Source: Eopsaltria australis
Lineage: Eukaryota > Chordata > Aves > Passeriformes > Petroicidae
Assembly (NCBI GenBank): GCA_034509425.1
Contig: JAVTVJ010000863.1
Coordinates: 186,001-250,000 of the forward strand
DNA length: 64,000 nucleotides
Reading direction: 5' to 3'
Positions 24,391 through 36,460 of this stretch are shown in pieces. Every line of letters starts with the position of its first letter. Position 1 is the stretch's first letter. The position numbers and the translations under genes were made by a program. The notes below the pieces were generated by a model that saw only the letters and a list, made by a program, of their open reading frames with translations, had not been told where the DNA came from and made no database searches.

Positions 24391-25850
24391 TCTGCAGCTC
24401 TGCAGGCCTGGCTGCTGGGCTGGGGGGGTGGCTGCAGCTGCAGCAGCTTTGCTGTCTGCGCTTGCATTTCTGGCTGCAGTGCAGACTCAGTGCCATATTT
24501 CTGCCATCAGACAGGGCTGGGTGTGCTCAGTGTTACAAACAACATGTGTGAAATACTTGTTGGTCAGGGCTCCTCTTCATGAACCTGGGCTGTAACTTTG
24601 CCATTTATACAGCTGCTGTTAAGAGAAAATAACCACGTCTCCCAAATATTGGACTTGCCTTGCTAGGGAAGGCTGACTCTGTTTCCTTGGTTATACTGCT
24701 TTCCTTGGTTTGTTCTCTACCAGCTACACGTTGTATTCCAGCTGAGATGAGGAAACATCCCACAGGTTGTATGATGTTAGGGTTAAACATTTCAAATGGA
24801 ATTTAGAACACTGTGAATCTCTGTTCTTGCCAGCCATAGTTGTGGTGAGCGTGTTGGGAACTTTGTTTTACCATATTTCTGTGGATTATTGTCTCCAAGC
24901 ACGGCATGCTCCTCTCCTTACTGCTGGAACCATGTAATAGATACTTTTGGAACGGTGTCCCATCAGAGGAATGTCTGTGGAAATTGTGGTCTCAGTGTGA
25001 CAAAAGCAAAAACTTCTGTGTTTATTCTGTTCCTATTTTTATTTCTGCACAGAAAAAAAGCTATGAAATTATTATCTGTTTACAAACATTTTACTTTATA
25101 AAAACAAGTTCATCATTTATACTCGGGATTCAATTGGGGTTGAAAATCACTGCAGCTGTCTTCATGCAAGCTGTTCTGTCTCTGACTTCCAGTTTAATGT
25201 ATGCAGTCTGCCACATTAATCCTTGAAGTAGCTCTTAAGTGGGAAGCTGTAAAAGGGGTGGTCTTGGACCAAGATACTTTTGATAATAGGAGGCACTCAT
25301 CTTTGGTTCCTCGTGCCCAAATGGGCTCATGTAAATAACCCATTTTATAGCAGCCCTCAGAATTGTGAGGGGTGTTAATAAAACCTCTGCAACTTTTTGT
25401 AGTACAGGGAAAACTGCTCACAAAGTGAATTCAAGTCTCTGGAAAAGGACCTTGAGGAAAAAAGGGAGGGCAGTAATACTTGACCATATGGCTTTCATTA
25501 ATGTGGGAATGAGTGAAGTGTTGGAAAGGCAAAGTGAATTCAAGAAACACCTGGGCTCCTTTGTGCAGGGGAAGGAGCTGGACTGGCAGTAAAAGGGCAC
25601 GAGTGTGAAAGAGGAAGCACCTGGGATCAGGTGAAGGGGTTTCAATCTAACGAATGCCTTGTGCTCAGGTGTTTGTGGCTTCAGTGTGTCCTGCTAGTGT
25701 CCTTTTTTCAGCTGTGTGTGACTTTTGGGGCAAAATATTGATCTTCATTAGTTTCCCAGGGACTGAGAAGTAAGGGGTTTGTACTGTAAATCTAATTTTT
25801 TAGAAGAATGAATTTAACCCTTGCCTGTTTCCCAAAACGGAGCACATTCC
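24391..25850. other. intergenic, nothing recognised
   Basis: AT-rich, no supported feature. Confidence 0.55.
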
Positions 25851-25854
25851 ACCA

Positions 25855-26400
25855 CTGGTCCCGTGGCCTCGGGCACTCTGGGCTGGTGCCGTGGTGTTCC
25901 GTGGAAGGGGTTTTGTTGCGCAGCAGCGGCAGCTCCGTGTGTGCCCCTGCGCATCTCCGCGCATCCCCGCGCATCCCTGGGCATCTCCGCGCATCCCTGC
26001 GCGTCCCCGCGCTCCGCCTGCCGCCCGCTCTCCCCCAGGTCCCTCGCTGCCCGCACTCCCCACGCCCGGGCTCCGGCTGTTTTCCCCGGTTCCCCGGTGT
26101 CGCCGTTCCCGGCAGCAGTGCCGAAGAGCCCGTTCTACACAGGTGCCTCTGCGCTGGGTGGTGACACAGAGCGAGGGGTGTGCGGCTGTAAGGAAAATCC
26201 AAATAACGCCCGGGTTTATGGCTCGCTGAGGTCGGATTTCTCCTCTCTCGCTGCTGAGGAGTCTTTACTCAGCAGTCACATTTTTTCCTGTGGAAACAAA
26301 CGCAGCCGAGCAGATGGCGAGTGTGAACACACGGACTGCGGCTCTGCCTGGAGTCGGGAGCAGGGAGCGGGGCTGGCGCTGCCTCCCGGTTTCCAGGAGT
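25855..26400. promoter_or_regulatory. orphan CpG island with 12-bp gcgcatc repeat
   Basis: CpG-dense block whose left part (25,945-26,010) is a short array of gcatctccgcgcatccccgc-type units. Open frames through it on both strands (up to 239 codons) have no family resemblance and low-complexity Ala/Pro/Arg or Arg/Gly content. A promoter of an unannotated transcript is possible but not shown. Confidence 0.4.
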
Positions 26401-26704
26401 GTTTACAAGTTAATGGACTTGTTCCACTCGAAATAACCCATGGTATGTGCCGGGTTCAGCGGTCAAGAGATCCTTTAGGAGTAATCGAGGAAAGCGGGAA
26501 GTTTTTAGACACTGAGCTTGTGGGGTTCTTTTTCCTTTGACTAATTTTAGCACATTTGTCTTTGATGTGAAACTGCAAAGAAAGGCAGGAGGAACAACAG
26601 TGCATAGCAATGTGCAGCCTTCACTGGAAGGAGCCAACAAGAAGGGTGAAAAAGGACTATTGAAAGGGCCTGGAGTGACAGGGCAAAGGCCAGAGGGCTG
26701 TGTT

Positions 26705-26845
26705 AGGTGGGATATTGGGAAGGAATTGTTCTTTGTGAGGGTAGGGATGCCCTGGCACAGGGTGCCCAGAGAAGCTGTGGCTGCCCTGTCCCTGGCAGTG
26801 CCCAAGGCCAGGTTGGGCAGGGCTTGGAGCAACCTCGGAAATTAC
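26705..26845 (+). mobile_element. CR1 LINE 3' fragment
   Basis: Text such as ctggcacagggtgcccagag, gctgtggctgccctgtccct and aaggccaggttgggcagggc is the characteristic 3' end of avian CR1 elements, read in the sense direction. The element is 5'-truncated, as most CR1 copies are, and also loses the terminal octamer region. Confidence 0.85.
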
Positions 26846-27180
26846 TTTTGTTGGGGCTTGTGTAAAATGTTTCTGACTCCCATAACAGTTTATCCAAACA
26901 GGACTGAAGGCCACGTTCCTGTTGGGAAAGGAAAGGGTGCCGTGCTTAGCTCACCTTTGACTTGAAATGTAAGGAAGGTCACAACTTCTAGGAAAGACCA
27001 AGGTACTTGCTCTGAATGTGCACAAGTGTGTCTTTAACACCTTAACGCTGATTTACTGGACCCTTTAGGAAGGCTTGGGCTCGGGCTGTGAGCACAGCAA
27101 GGCCTGAGGGCACAGCGGGTCCTGGGGGAAGGTGCGGGGCTGCTGCAGCGGCGGTGTGGTCATGGGACAATGAGCGTGGG

Positions 27181-27465
27181 GTTACATGGTGTGCTTACGC
27201 TATGGTTACACTGTAGTTATGGTGCGGTTACACCGTGCGGTTACACCGTGCACTCTGGTTACACTCAGTTACACTGTGCGGTTACACTGTGCGGTTACAC
27301 CGTGGTTACACTCTGGTTACACTGTGCAGTTACACTGTGCGGTTACACTGTGCGGTTACACCGTGGTTACACTCTGGTTACAGTCCGGCTTTCAGTTACA
27401 CTGTGCGGTTACACTGTGCGGTTACACCGTGGTTACACTCTGGTTACAGTCCGGCTTTCCCGTGT
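27181..27465. repeat. ggttacac minisatellite with 66-bp higher-order period
   Basis: Tandem 11- and 13-bp units built on ggttacac (tgtgcggttacac, cgtggttacac, tctggttacac). The segment ending cagtccggctttc occurs at 27,381 and again at 27,447, which gives a 66-bp higher-order unit. Read-through frames (GYTVRLHRGYTLVT) are repeat translation, not a gene. Confidence 0.9.
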
Positions 27466-27479
27466 GGTGGCACCGTGCG

Positions 27480-27690
27480 GTCACAGCGCGTGTGTCCCCG
27501 CGTGTGCGCGCTCCCGCTGCCGGCAGTCCGCGCTCCGAGCGGAGCGTCCCCAGCCCGGCGCTTCGCTGGGCTCCGGGGCTGTGTGACATCATTGGCAGCC
27601 AATCGGGAACTGCTTTAGGGCAGACTTTAAAGCTCTTTCATAATATATTTATATTCAGTGCAGATATTTTTGGGCTTCAATAGCATTCGT
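27480..27690 (+). promoter_or_regulatory. candidate orphan promoter: inverted CCAAT pair and TATA-like element
   Basis: A CpG-rich stretch leads into gacatcattggcagccaatcg, where ATTGG (27591-27595) and CCAAT (27599-27603) form a tight inverted pair of NF-Y-type boxes. Forty bases on is an AT-rich, TATA-like run (ataatatatttatattc, about 27,641-27,657). This resembles a core promoter firing rightward near 27,685. I see no good coding exon downstream, so the product is unknown. Confidence 0.3.
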
Positions 27691-27930
27691 TTTGTCGCAG
27701 AGTCCATGTGTCAATATGGTTTGGGGGAAAAAAAGAAAAGGTACGAGCACGGCACGTTTGCCCTCGGCTGTACACTTCAGCCGGGCACTGAGACGCCGTG
27801 GGGAGCCCGCTCTGCTGGGAAGGGTTTCGCACTTAGGCTGGGCTGGGGCGTGCCCGCAGCTGGGCTGCGCCTGCTTGGGCACAGCTGCAAGGACTGCCCG
27901 GTGCCCTGCCAGGAACAGACGTGCAGGACA

Positions 27931-28071
27931 CGTGTCTGTGTGTCTGTCTGTCCGTGTGTCTGTGTGTCTGTCTGTCCGTGTGTCTGTCTGTCCGTCTGTC
28001 TGTGTGTGTGAGTCTGTGCGTCCGTGTGTGTGTCCGTGCGTGTGTCCGTGCGTGTGTCCGTGTGTCCGTGT
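27931..28071. repeat. (tgtgtctgtctgtccg)n microsatellite
   Basis: About 140 bp of compound TG/TCTG/TCCG repeat, ending in cgtgtgtccg units. Open frames on both strands (Cys/Val/Ser or Thr/Asp/Arg/His repeats) are translations of it. Confidence 0.95.
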
Positions 28072-28094
28072 GCACCACCCGCGTCCCCGGCAGC

Positions 28095-28162
28095 CGGGCC
28101 GGGCTCCCCCCGGGCTCCCCCCGGGCTCCCCCCGCTCCCCGGCCGGGCCGGGCCGGGTTTGG
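28095..28162. repeat. gggctcccccc and ccggg short tandem repeats
   Basis: Three copies of an 11-bp gggctcccccc unit (about 28,100-28,133) followed by a short (ccggg)n run. This is the right edge of a GC-rich patch. Confidence 0.8.
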
Positions 28163-28164
28163 GT

Positions 28165-30149
28165 GCCCTGGGCTCCCGTGCCCCCCCAGCCCTGCTGTGC
28201 GCGGCGCTCGCTGTTCCTGCTGGCACACAGAGCCTGCGATGTTCTGCTGCCTGACACAACTGGAAGCAGAACTGTTCCCTCTTAGCGTCTCTTCCAGAAA
28301 AGTCTGGGTAATCCATGCACAGCCCCCACCATTCCCGTTTAACTCTTTCCTTTCCTGAGTGCTCTCCGTAGCAGGACCTTGTGGGATTGCAAATGTTATA
28401 ATTCCCAGCCCTTAAGACAAAACAGTATTTCTTTTTACAAAAAAAAAAGAAACAGAGGCTTGTATGAGGGGTGGGGCTATCTGGGCTGTTCTCCTCCCAC
28501 CCCAGCACTGTGGCTGTGCTCTTGTCAGGCTGCTAAAAGTCACATATTCACATATGTTCCATGATGGGCCTGCAAAGGGTAAAAGTGCAGTGCTGGCTCC
28601 TGGATCCTCTTGGGATCCCAAATATTTTACATGCACCCAAACAAGAGGTTTGGGAAGAAGTCTTTCAGGTGCTGTGGTATCTCTAGCAGGCTGCTCAGAG
28701 TTCACAAAGGATTTAGAACATGAGGCAAACAATGAGGTGAGAAAGGTTGTTGAAATAGTTATTCTGAGATCACAGAAGGGAATGGCAACTGCAAGGAGCT
28801 GCAGACAGACCTTACAACATTGAGAGACTGAGAGGAAAACCCTACCCAAATCAAGGTGTCAGTAAATTATTATGGAATTGGGGCTGATGTCGCGGAGTCT
28901 CAGGTGAGTGCTATTGGTCTGTGAACCAGCATTTTCCATTAAAGAAAGAAACCATGAAGTAATACAGATGGCATTGGGAAAACCTTCAGCTCACAGGTGA
29001 GTTACTGACAAGAAAGAATTGAAAGTTAGGAACTATTAGGAAAAGTACAAAGACAGAAAATCAAAACCATCTTGTGCCCCTCTGCATCTGTGGTTTCATC
29101 TTTAACTTTGACAGAAGTTCTGATCTTGCTGAAGCAGGACTAGAAAAGGCATCTGGAACAGGAGTGGGGAACCACATCCCTTTGGGAAACAGCTAAGCAG
29201 ATTTTATTCTATTTTCCACACTGAACAAGAATCCAGTAGAGTTTATGAAATTGCATGAGACAGTAAGTAGAAATTACCAAGAAATAGCCTCCAAATGCAG
29301 GGGTTTTGACATGTGATGTATCACTGAAGTTTGAAGCTCACTGTTGCAGTTGTAACTGAAAGAAGATTTATGTATGGTAGATTTCATTAAAGTCGTTTAG
29401 CAAAGATATCTTTCTATTTCTGGGAACTTATGCTGCAAATTCCTATAGGTTAGGGGAGTGTTTCAGGCAGGAATGCTGCATACTTGCCCTGTTTTTATAC
29501 TCTAAGCATCAGCTGTTGGTCTCAGCTGGAAACAACTTCCTCAGCTTTGTTGGACAGTGAAGGCACGCTGGCTGTTCTTGTATTTGTGGGCAAATTTCTG
29601 CTGTACCACCTCAGAACATCCCAGCTGCTCACTGGAGGTTGTCACACAAGCCAACCCTCACTGATCTTTATTTCCTGCTGTATTACTCTTGGAAAATGAG
29701 TGTAATTTTCCATCTCCTGTGACTTGTGGGTGGGTCAGTCTCTGTTTGTCTGAATGCCTTCCCAATGAGCATTAGAATATTGAGCATTTTGCCAGGCTAG
29801 ATCTGACACTTCAGTTTTGCCACACTTGCAGGATCTGCTGGAGTGTCCAAGGTGCTTTCCATCCCCATCCCTGCTCTTCCTCAGGCTGAGGGAAGCAGCT
29901 GGCTCAGCCTGTGCTCATGGTGTGTGAGCCCAGCCCTCTGAGCTCACCTTGGGCTGCTCCCAGGGTGCCAGCCCAGCCATCCCTCCTGGCCTGGGAGCCC
30001 CAGGGCAGACACAGTTCTTGCCTCAGTGGCCACCCCTCAGCCTGGCTGAGCTCGTGCCCATCCCAGCTGTGTCACCTCTGCCCTGACAGGGACTGCTGGG
30101 GCAGGGCAGCTGCTGCTCTCTGGGGAGCCCTTCCTGCAGAGCTGCCTCC
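28165..30149. other. intergenic, nothing recognised
   Basis: Mixed to AT-rich DNA. No supported feature apart from the LINE remnant that follows. Confidence 0.5.
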
Positions 30150-30475
30150 TTGCCAGCTGGGAATGAGGGTCACTGACCACTCTTCACCCTTATTAGATCT
30201 GTGCTGGCTTTTCTGATCACCTCCTTTTCTTTGGAGTGCTGGAAATGGATTCCAGAAGGTTTTGCTCCATATTTTTGTTGGGACTGAGGTTACACTGAAC
30301 ATCCTGGAGTTCTTCCTCCTCAGCCTTCTGGAAGCTGAGTTTGACATTTGGCTTTTTCCAGTCATCAAGAACCTGCTCTGATTGCCCTGACATTTAAGCT
30401 GATTGACAGCAGCCTCACAATGATGTGAACCAGCACCTTTAGCATCCCCAAATGCATCATCTGGTCCCAAAGGTT
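30150..30475 (-). mobile_element. degenerate CR1-type LINE, reverse transcriptase region
   Basis: On the minus strand the conceptual peptide begins MGPDDAFGDAKGAGSHH and later reads SVTSVPTKIW. Both align with the CR1/non-LTR RT segments that normally read MGPDGMHPRVL and SLTSVPGKIMEQIL. A further echo, QHRSNKGEEW, matches the QHGFTKGKSC segment. Frameshifts and substitutions show that it is an old, inactive remnant internal to ORF2, not a host gene. Confidence 0.7.
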
Positions 30476-33400
30476 TTGTTAGAGTTTGTTGGGGTTTTTT
30501 TTCTTTTTTTACCAGCTTGCTGTAACAGTCCCTCTCTTATGCACTTCCTTAGATTGTGCCACTGGACAGGGAGCTGGGAATCTGGGAGCAGAGCTGACAG
30601 TAAAAACCAGGGCAAAGAATGCATGGAGTTTCCTTACTGATAAAAGGAGAATAGTTGTGGTAGAAGGGTTCTGTGAAAGTCTCTGCTCGTGCTGCTCCTG
30701 AAGGTGGGAGTGCTCAGTGTGTTGGTGTTTATTTATCCTGGTTTTTCTCATTCCTTGTTTCACTCCTGTTCCCTTTTGGCTTTCCTGAGGCTGGGCACGC
30801 CACAGCCAGGGCTGGCTGCCTGAGGAAGCCTCACAGACACAGATTGTCACACCAGCCACAAATGGCAACATCCAGACCTCCTGTTGGAAAGGACTTTCTC
30901 CTTCTGGCAGCAGCATCCTGGGGAAATGATTCTATTAGTGAGGAGCTGAATCCATCACCTGGTGAGTAACACCAACCACCGAGTGCGGGGCTGTGCACTC
31001 AGAGAACATTTTGTGGTGAGTTCCTGGAGGCTGCCCCACCTCTGCTGCATCCCACACTCTCCTGTGCATCCTTGTTTTCTGTCTCCTCACCAGGCAGCCA
31101 ATGAACTGAGTTCCCAAGGCTTCAGCAAGATTATTGATTTGTGCAGATCATTATTGCAGCTGTTGAACAGCTCTGAAGAGATTGAGGGTGAAAAAGGGAG
31201 ACACGACTGTTGGTTTTTTCTCCTGTGCTTTTTTCTATATTCTCTTGACTTCATGTATTTCACTATTATTTATGAAATACAAATAACTCTTTGGCAGATT
31301 TTTTGTATTTTCATGTTATTGTACTTTAAAAGGGAAGCCTGATTTATCCTTGCCTTGAGGAAATTATATGTTGTAAGTAAAAGGTTGTCATTAATGACCA
31401 GTTTCAGTCAACGGGATCTATGTGATGCTTTCTGGAGCTTGCTTGGAATTGACTTTACTCCAAAGTGCTTGCACAGAAATATTTAGAACAAAAGAAGGAA
31501 AGGACATTTGTGTTTTTTCAGGAAGAAAATTCTGCAGCTTGTGCTCCTCATTCAGACATTTTGGGTTTACAGAGCAGTAGTTTGATTCCTTTACCTGTCT
31601 GTGATAGTAAAGGTGCTCCATGTGGAGGATGGAACCCAGCTCCTGCAAGGAATGCTGGCTGGAGGATTTGTAGTGTGGGAGAAAAGCAAAAATTGGGCTC
31701 CAAGGCTTGTGCTCTGGAAGCTGGAGTGGTTTGACATCGCTGTGCTTGCCTTAGGATAGAAATTCCCCCGTCCTGAAGAGAATTTCCACCTGGATGTGAT
31801 GTGCCCTGGAAGTGATCACCTTCAGACCCAGCTCTGCTGTTCTGATGCTGGGCTGCAGTTGTCAGAGTGACCTGAAATGGGTCATTTTCTTACTGCTGCC
31901 TGTGTTTGCTGCGTCCCCTGGGGCCTGGGGCCTTCCAGCTGCATTTCTCCAGGGTGCTTCCAGTGCCTTCCAGTGTGTGTCACACAATTTGTCCCCCTGG
32001 ATAACCTGGCTGCCTGTTAAAATGCAGCTGACTGAAGTCTCTAAAGCTGCCACCAGAAGTTTTAATCTTCCAGGCATGATTCTACATGCCAGTGCTTTTA
32101 TTTGCCTGCAAGTGCAGAGTTGTGTGTACTTGGTTTTTCAAAAGCACTCGCAAATGTTTTAATCCTTTCATTACTACTATTTGATCAGGCCTCATCTGAA
32201 CATGCTATGCTGCCTTCCAAATGCTAAATTCCTCTGTAATTCCTTTAATCTTTATTTTCTTAGTTTATTACCTCATTGTTGGATCTTTAAGTTAATAGAA
32301 TACAGGGGCAGCTCAATAGAGATCTGCTGGATCTGGCCTTTATGAGATGGGCACACACAGGAATTGAGTGATCTGGAGCCAAAAAGCTCTTTGCTTCTTC
32401 TTAAGCCTTCCTCTTTTGATCACTTCAAGAGCCTTTGGAATTTCAAGACATTTTCTCCCATTTCCCCCCTCCTGCTTAGCAGGCAACCACCTCACTTCTC
32501 CTTTGAGTTCCCCAGCAGCCCGACCACAAAGGAAATATTTCATCTCAGCCTGTGAGATGTGCACAGCACAGAGATTCCTCCTGCCCCGGGGGCATCTGTC
32601 CCACTGTGGAAAAGCTTTCCTTGGGCCCCTCCTTGGAAAACGTTGTGTGGACTGGGAGCTTTGCCTCTCATCTCCTGGTGATTCAGCAGCTGCACCTCAG
32701 GTAAGGCTGGAGTGGCTCCTTCAGCTCAGGCTGGTAAGGAGCTCCTCCATGGCTTTGGTGGATGCAGCCAGAGGAGAGGTTTTGGAAGTGCTTGGGGCAC
32801 AGTTCTGGGAAGTCACCCCCAAAAACGCCCCATGTGAAGGGGGTACAGAGCGAGCACGTGGTACCTGCAGGCCAGAGGGGAGGTGTTTCTGTGAGTCAGA
32901 ACACCCATGGTATTAGACATCAAAGCAGCAGATTTACTATCGCAGGGATCCGAAAAATATAGGAATTCTCATGGCAGCTGTGAAATCATCTTTCTGGAGG
33001 CATTTTGGAAAGTAACTGCTCATACTGTGAGGTAACTGGTTACAAACTGGAGTGGGCCAGGGGTTCCATGAGCTGGGGCAATTCCAGAGGCTGCTTTTAA
33101 GGCTGTGCCCATAGTGAAGCTGGATTGCTCTGGCCAGTGCCTTTTGCAGATTGGCACCCAGCTCGTTAAGTCTAATTACTGTAACCCTCAGCATTCCCGG
33201 TGTGACCACTGGCAATGCTGCCCTAGAAATGAGGGACAGATTATTTCACTTGGAAAACTGGAACTTTTCCTTCTCTCTGCTTTTATTTTGGGGAAGACAA
33301 TAACAGTGTTAAATTCCATCATGAATTATTGCAGCTGAATGTTCTCAGCTTCTTTGCTTCAGGTTTTTTGTCCTTTCTGTTTCACAGGGATGCAGGTCAT

Positions 33401-35630
33401 CACCCCTGTGGACTTCCAAGATCAATTCAGATCCTTCAGCTTGTCTTACCCAGTGCTTGTGAATGTTGCTTTTAGAAGGCTGTGAGTCTGAGGAGAAAAA
33501 ACTTGGGTTTGTGTTGCATTAAAAGTTGTGCCCATGGGAAGGAGGTGATGAAACACACGGAGGAGAATTGCACACAATCACATGGGAGGATTTAATCTAA
33601 ATAGCAAACTGGCCTCTGGAAATAGGTGAAGTTTAGAGCCTGGAGAGCATCAGCCTCAGGGGAAAGACAGGCTCCTTCTTTTCCACCAAGACTGGGATTT
33701 TAGCTAGAGGTTTAGGTTGCTGCACTACAGAAAAAGTGATTTTATCTCCTCAATTCGGGATTAATCAATTATTTGAATTCTTAAAAACCCCAGAAGCAAA
33801 CCCAAATCCCTTTCTCTATTTCTTCTGTAGTCAGTATTTCCAAGTGATACTAATTCATTTGCATTTCTCTGGGCTTTAAAGGTAATTTCCCCCGTGTTCC
33901 ACTCTATTTTTATCTGTTCAATATTAACCCAGCTATGATGATTGCAAAGTCTGTAGAGTCAGGTGTGAGAGTAAACAACTTCACATTTTCAGCATTGCTT
34001 ACAAAGTCAGTTATTATTACTGGAGAGCAACTTCAGTTCTGAGATGATGATTCCACCCCTTGTCTCTTTTAGCAGACAATTCCCTCAAGTATTATTTCTT
34101 GTTCTTGAGCAAGAAGCTGAATTTCTGCCGTTTCTGTTTCAGATATCCCCAGCCAGCACCTTGTCCCTCTGACCTGCAGAGCCCTCCCCAGCTGAAGATT
34201 TTCTTCCTGGAAACTGTAGGTCCCAAAAATCAAAGTAATTCTTGATTACCATGAGGTTTCTAGGAAAGGTTCCTGGGTGTATTCCTCATGGTTCCTACTT
34301 CAGGACATCCTGACTCTGTTACATCTCAGGTTTTTGGCTGGCAGCTCTCAGGGGAAGCACACATTTCTGACCCTGCTGCAGCTCTGTGGAGAGGGAACAT
34401 TTATTCCAAGATTTGATCCCAGGAATTTGCACTTGGTTGACTTTCCAAAATCAGTGCAGACGATGTCCAAAAGCTCTTTGGTTACCTTCACGTTTTATAT
34501 TTGAAATGATCAGGGGGTTGAGGAGTGCTCTAGTGCAGCCTGTCAGACCTGCCAGTCCTGTGCCAACACTGCCAGCTCCACAAACACTCAGATTTTGCAG
34601 GAGAATCTGAAGTCAGTGGCAGAAATTTAAAATGCCATGAACTGCACGTGGCTGAAGCTTCCAGCACGCTCTGCACTAGGAGCAGTGTTTTACAAGTTGT
34701 GGTGTGATACAACCTAAGTGATAGAAATAAATTTTCTGTGCAGCTCTTCTGGACCTTTGGCTGTGCCATTTTGCAGTGTAGGTGAGATTGAGCCAGGACC
34801 AGCAGCAGCACAGCCCACCCCTGCATCTGTAGCATTTTTAAGGTTTTTACTTCAAAATAGGCCCAGGAAAACCAAACCCCCTTAGGTCTCTGAATAAGGA
34901 ACAGATGAGGGGATGGACCTTTCAGATGATTGGCTTTGAATCAAGTACAATATGGAGAAATGGAAAAAAAAGGCTTGTTTTAAAAATGCCTGTGGAAAAG
35001 CTCAAGATGGAGAACCCACTGCAAAGTCTGTAAAGGGAAAAAAAAAAGCCAAGCTTATGGTGAAAGTAAAGCTGCATGGCTGTAACCATGGAGACCAAAG
35101 CTCTTCTGATGCAGAAATAAATGAACACAACCTTTTCATATTTATTAGTGGGACTGATGATGAAAGATAAAGTCAAATTAAAATATAAAGCAATAGAGAC
35201 AGAGTGAGTGGCTGCCTCTGCCCCTGCAATGCAGGTTCTTGTAATGGATCATCACAAATGGGCTGGGGTTACAGAGAGGCAAATCAGCTACAAAAGGAAC
35301 AAAATACTCTTGAGTTATAGCAACCTGCTTATGCAAATATCAGCCTCTTTATTAACAAACCTGGAGAGACAATGCCCATGACATATGCCTGAAATCTTTT
35401 GGTTCTGACTAAAATGGAAATGAATTTGTTTTCATGCCATAGCTCTGTGTGAAATACGTGTCCTACACGATGGGAAACTTTCTGTAACTGTACTGGTGAG
35501 TATTGGAAACCTGCTGATTTCTTAGTGGCAAGAATGACAGAATTTTCCTACAAAAATACTGGGTGAATATTCATGTTTGTGATGAAAATACTGTCAAAGG
35601 GTCAAGTAGTGACAGGTGAGCTGGTGCTGT
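30476..35630. other. intergenic, nothing recognised
   Basis: About 5 kb with many short open frames but no recognisable exon. An isolated strong donor (CTCAG|GTAAGG at about 32,700) lies in an otherwise unconvincing frame. No BCAS4-like coiled-coil coding sequence was seen. Confidence 0.5.
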
Positions 35631-35634
35631 GGAG

Positions 35635-36460
35635 CTGTCACTGCGGGACAGAGGGACAGCAGCCGATGGCACCGGAGCTGATTTCGGTGAGAGAGCTCGT
35701 GCAATGAACATTCCGTGCACACCCCTGCCAGCAGAAAGGTTTGGATTGAGCAGCAATCCCAGAGGGAATTCAGCCACAGCCCCACAGGAAGGTGCTGAGG
35801 GGAGGGGTGGCTTTGGGCCGGGATTCACCAGAGAACTGGAAGTCACAAAGCTGCCCGTGTGTCCCTCTGGGAAATCCCTGCTCGGGGCTGTGCCGCGGGG
35901 CAGGGAAGGAGGGAGAAGAGCCCTGGAAGCAGCAGGAAAAGCCAGGAAAGTGCCCGGTTTGACCACGGCACCTCAGGGCAGCCTGTGCACGAACAGGGCT
36001 TCAACACCCAGCTCTGCCTGACCCTGCAGCCACAGCACCAACCCCAGCTGTGCAGCGGGCTGGGGCTGCTCCAGCGCCCCACGCTGTCCCCGCGGGTGTC
36101 CCTGCAGGTGACAGGAACAGCTCAGCAGCTGAGGGGCTGCCGATGACCCGCACTGAGCCTCGGCTGCTGCCGCCCGCACATCGCACCCGAGACAAACGCA
36201 CTGTCCTTCAGATCAGATACAGCGGCTGAAAGAGTCAGTCCAGAGAGCAGAGCCCGGCTGCAACCTGGGCCGCGGTGCTCCCGAAGCCCCGGGAAGCTCC
36301 CGAAGCCCCGGAGGCTCCCGAACCCTTGGGAAGCTCCCGAAGCGCCGGGACCCAGCACAGGGCAGTGCCAGCCTCACCAGCCGCCCTGCGGGCACCGCGG
36401 GAGAGGCCGGGGCTCTGCTCCAGAACTGCAGGGGCTGTGAAATGCGGGGAACTTCCAGCC
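35635..36460. other. GC-rich block with 18-19 bp minisatellite
   Basis: Moderately CpG-rich 0.8 kb block. At 36,277-36,351 it has four copies of an 18-19 bp unit, gctcccgaagccccgggaa and variants (starts at 36277, 36296, 36314, 36333). No coding content was recognised; it may be a regulatory CpG patch. Confidence 0.5.

Noticed and set aside
27655..28508. 200- and 243-codon minus-strand frames at 27.7-28.5 kb
   Set aside because: Core is the TG/TCTG microsatellite (HTDTRTDRQT-like); flanks have no recognisable content.
32690..32710. strong plus-strand donor CTCAG|GTAAGG
   Set aside because: The frame leading into it has no recognisable protein content and no convincing upstream acceptor; isolated donors occur by chance.
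33386..33486. short frame after a plausible acceptor (tctgtttcacag) reading MQVITPVDFQDQFRS
   Set aside because: About 31 codons, no known family, no partner exon; likely chance.
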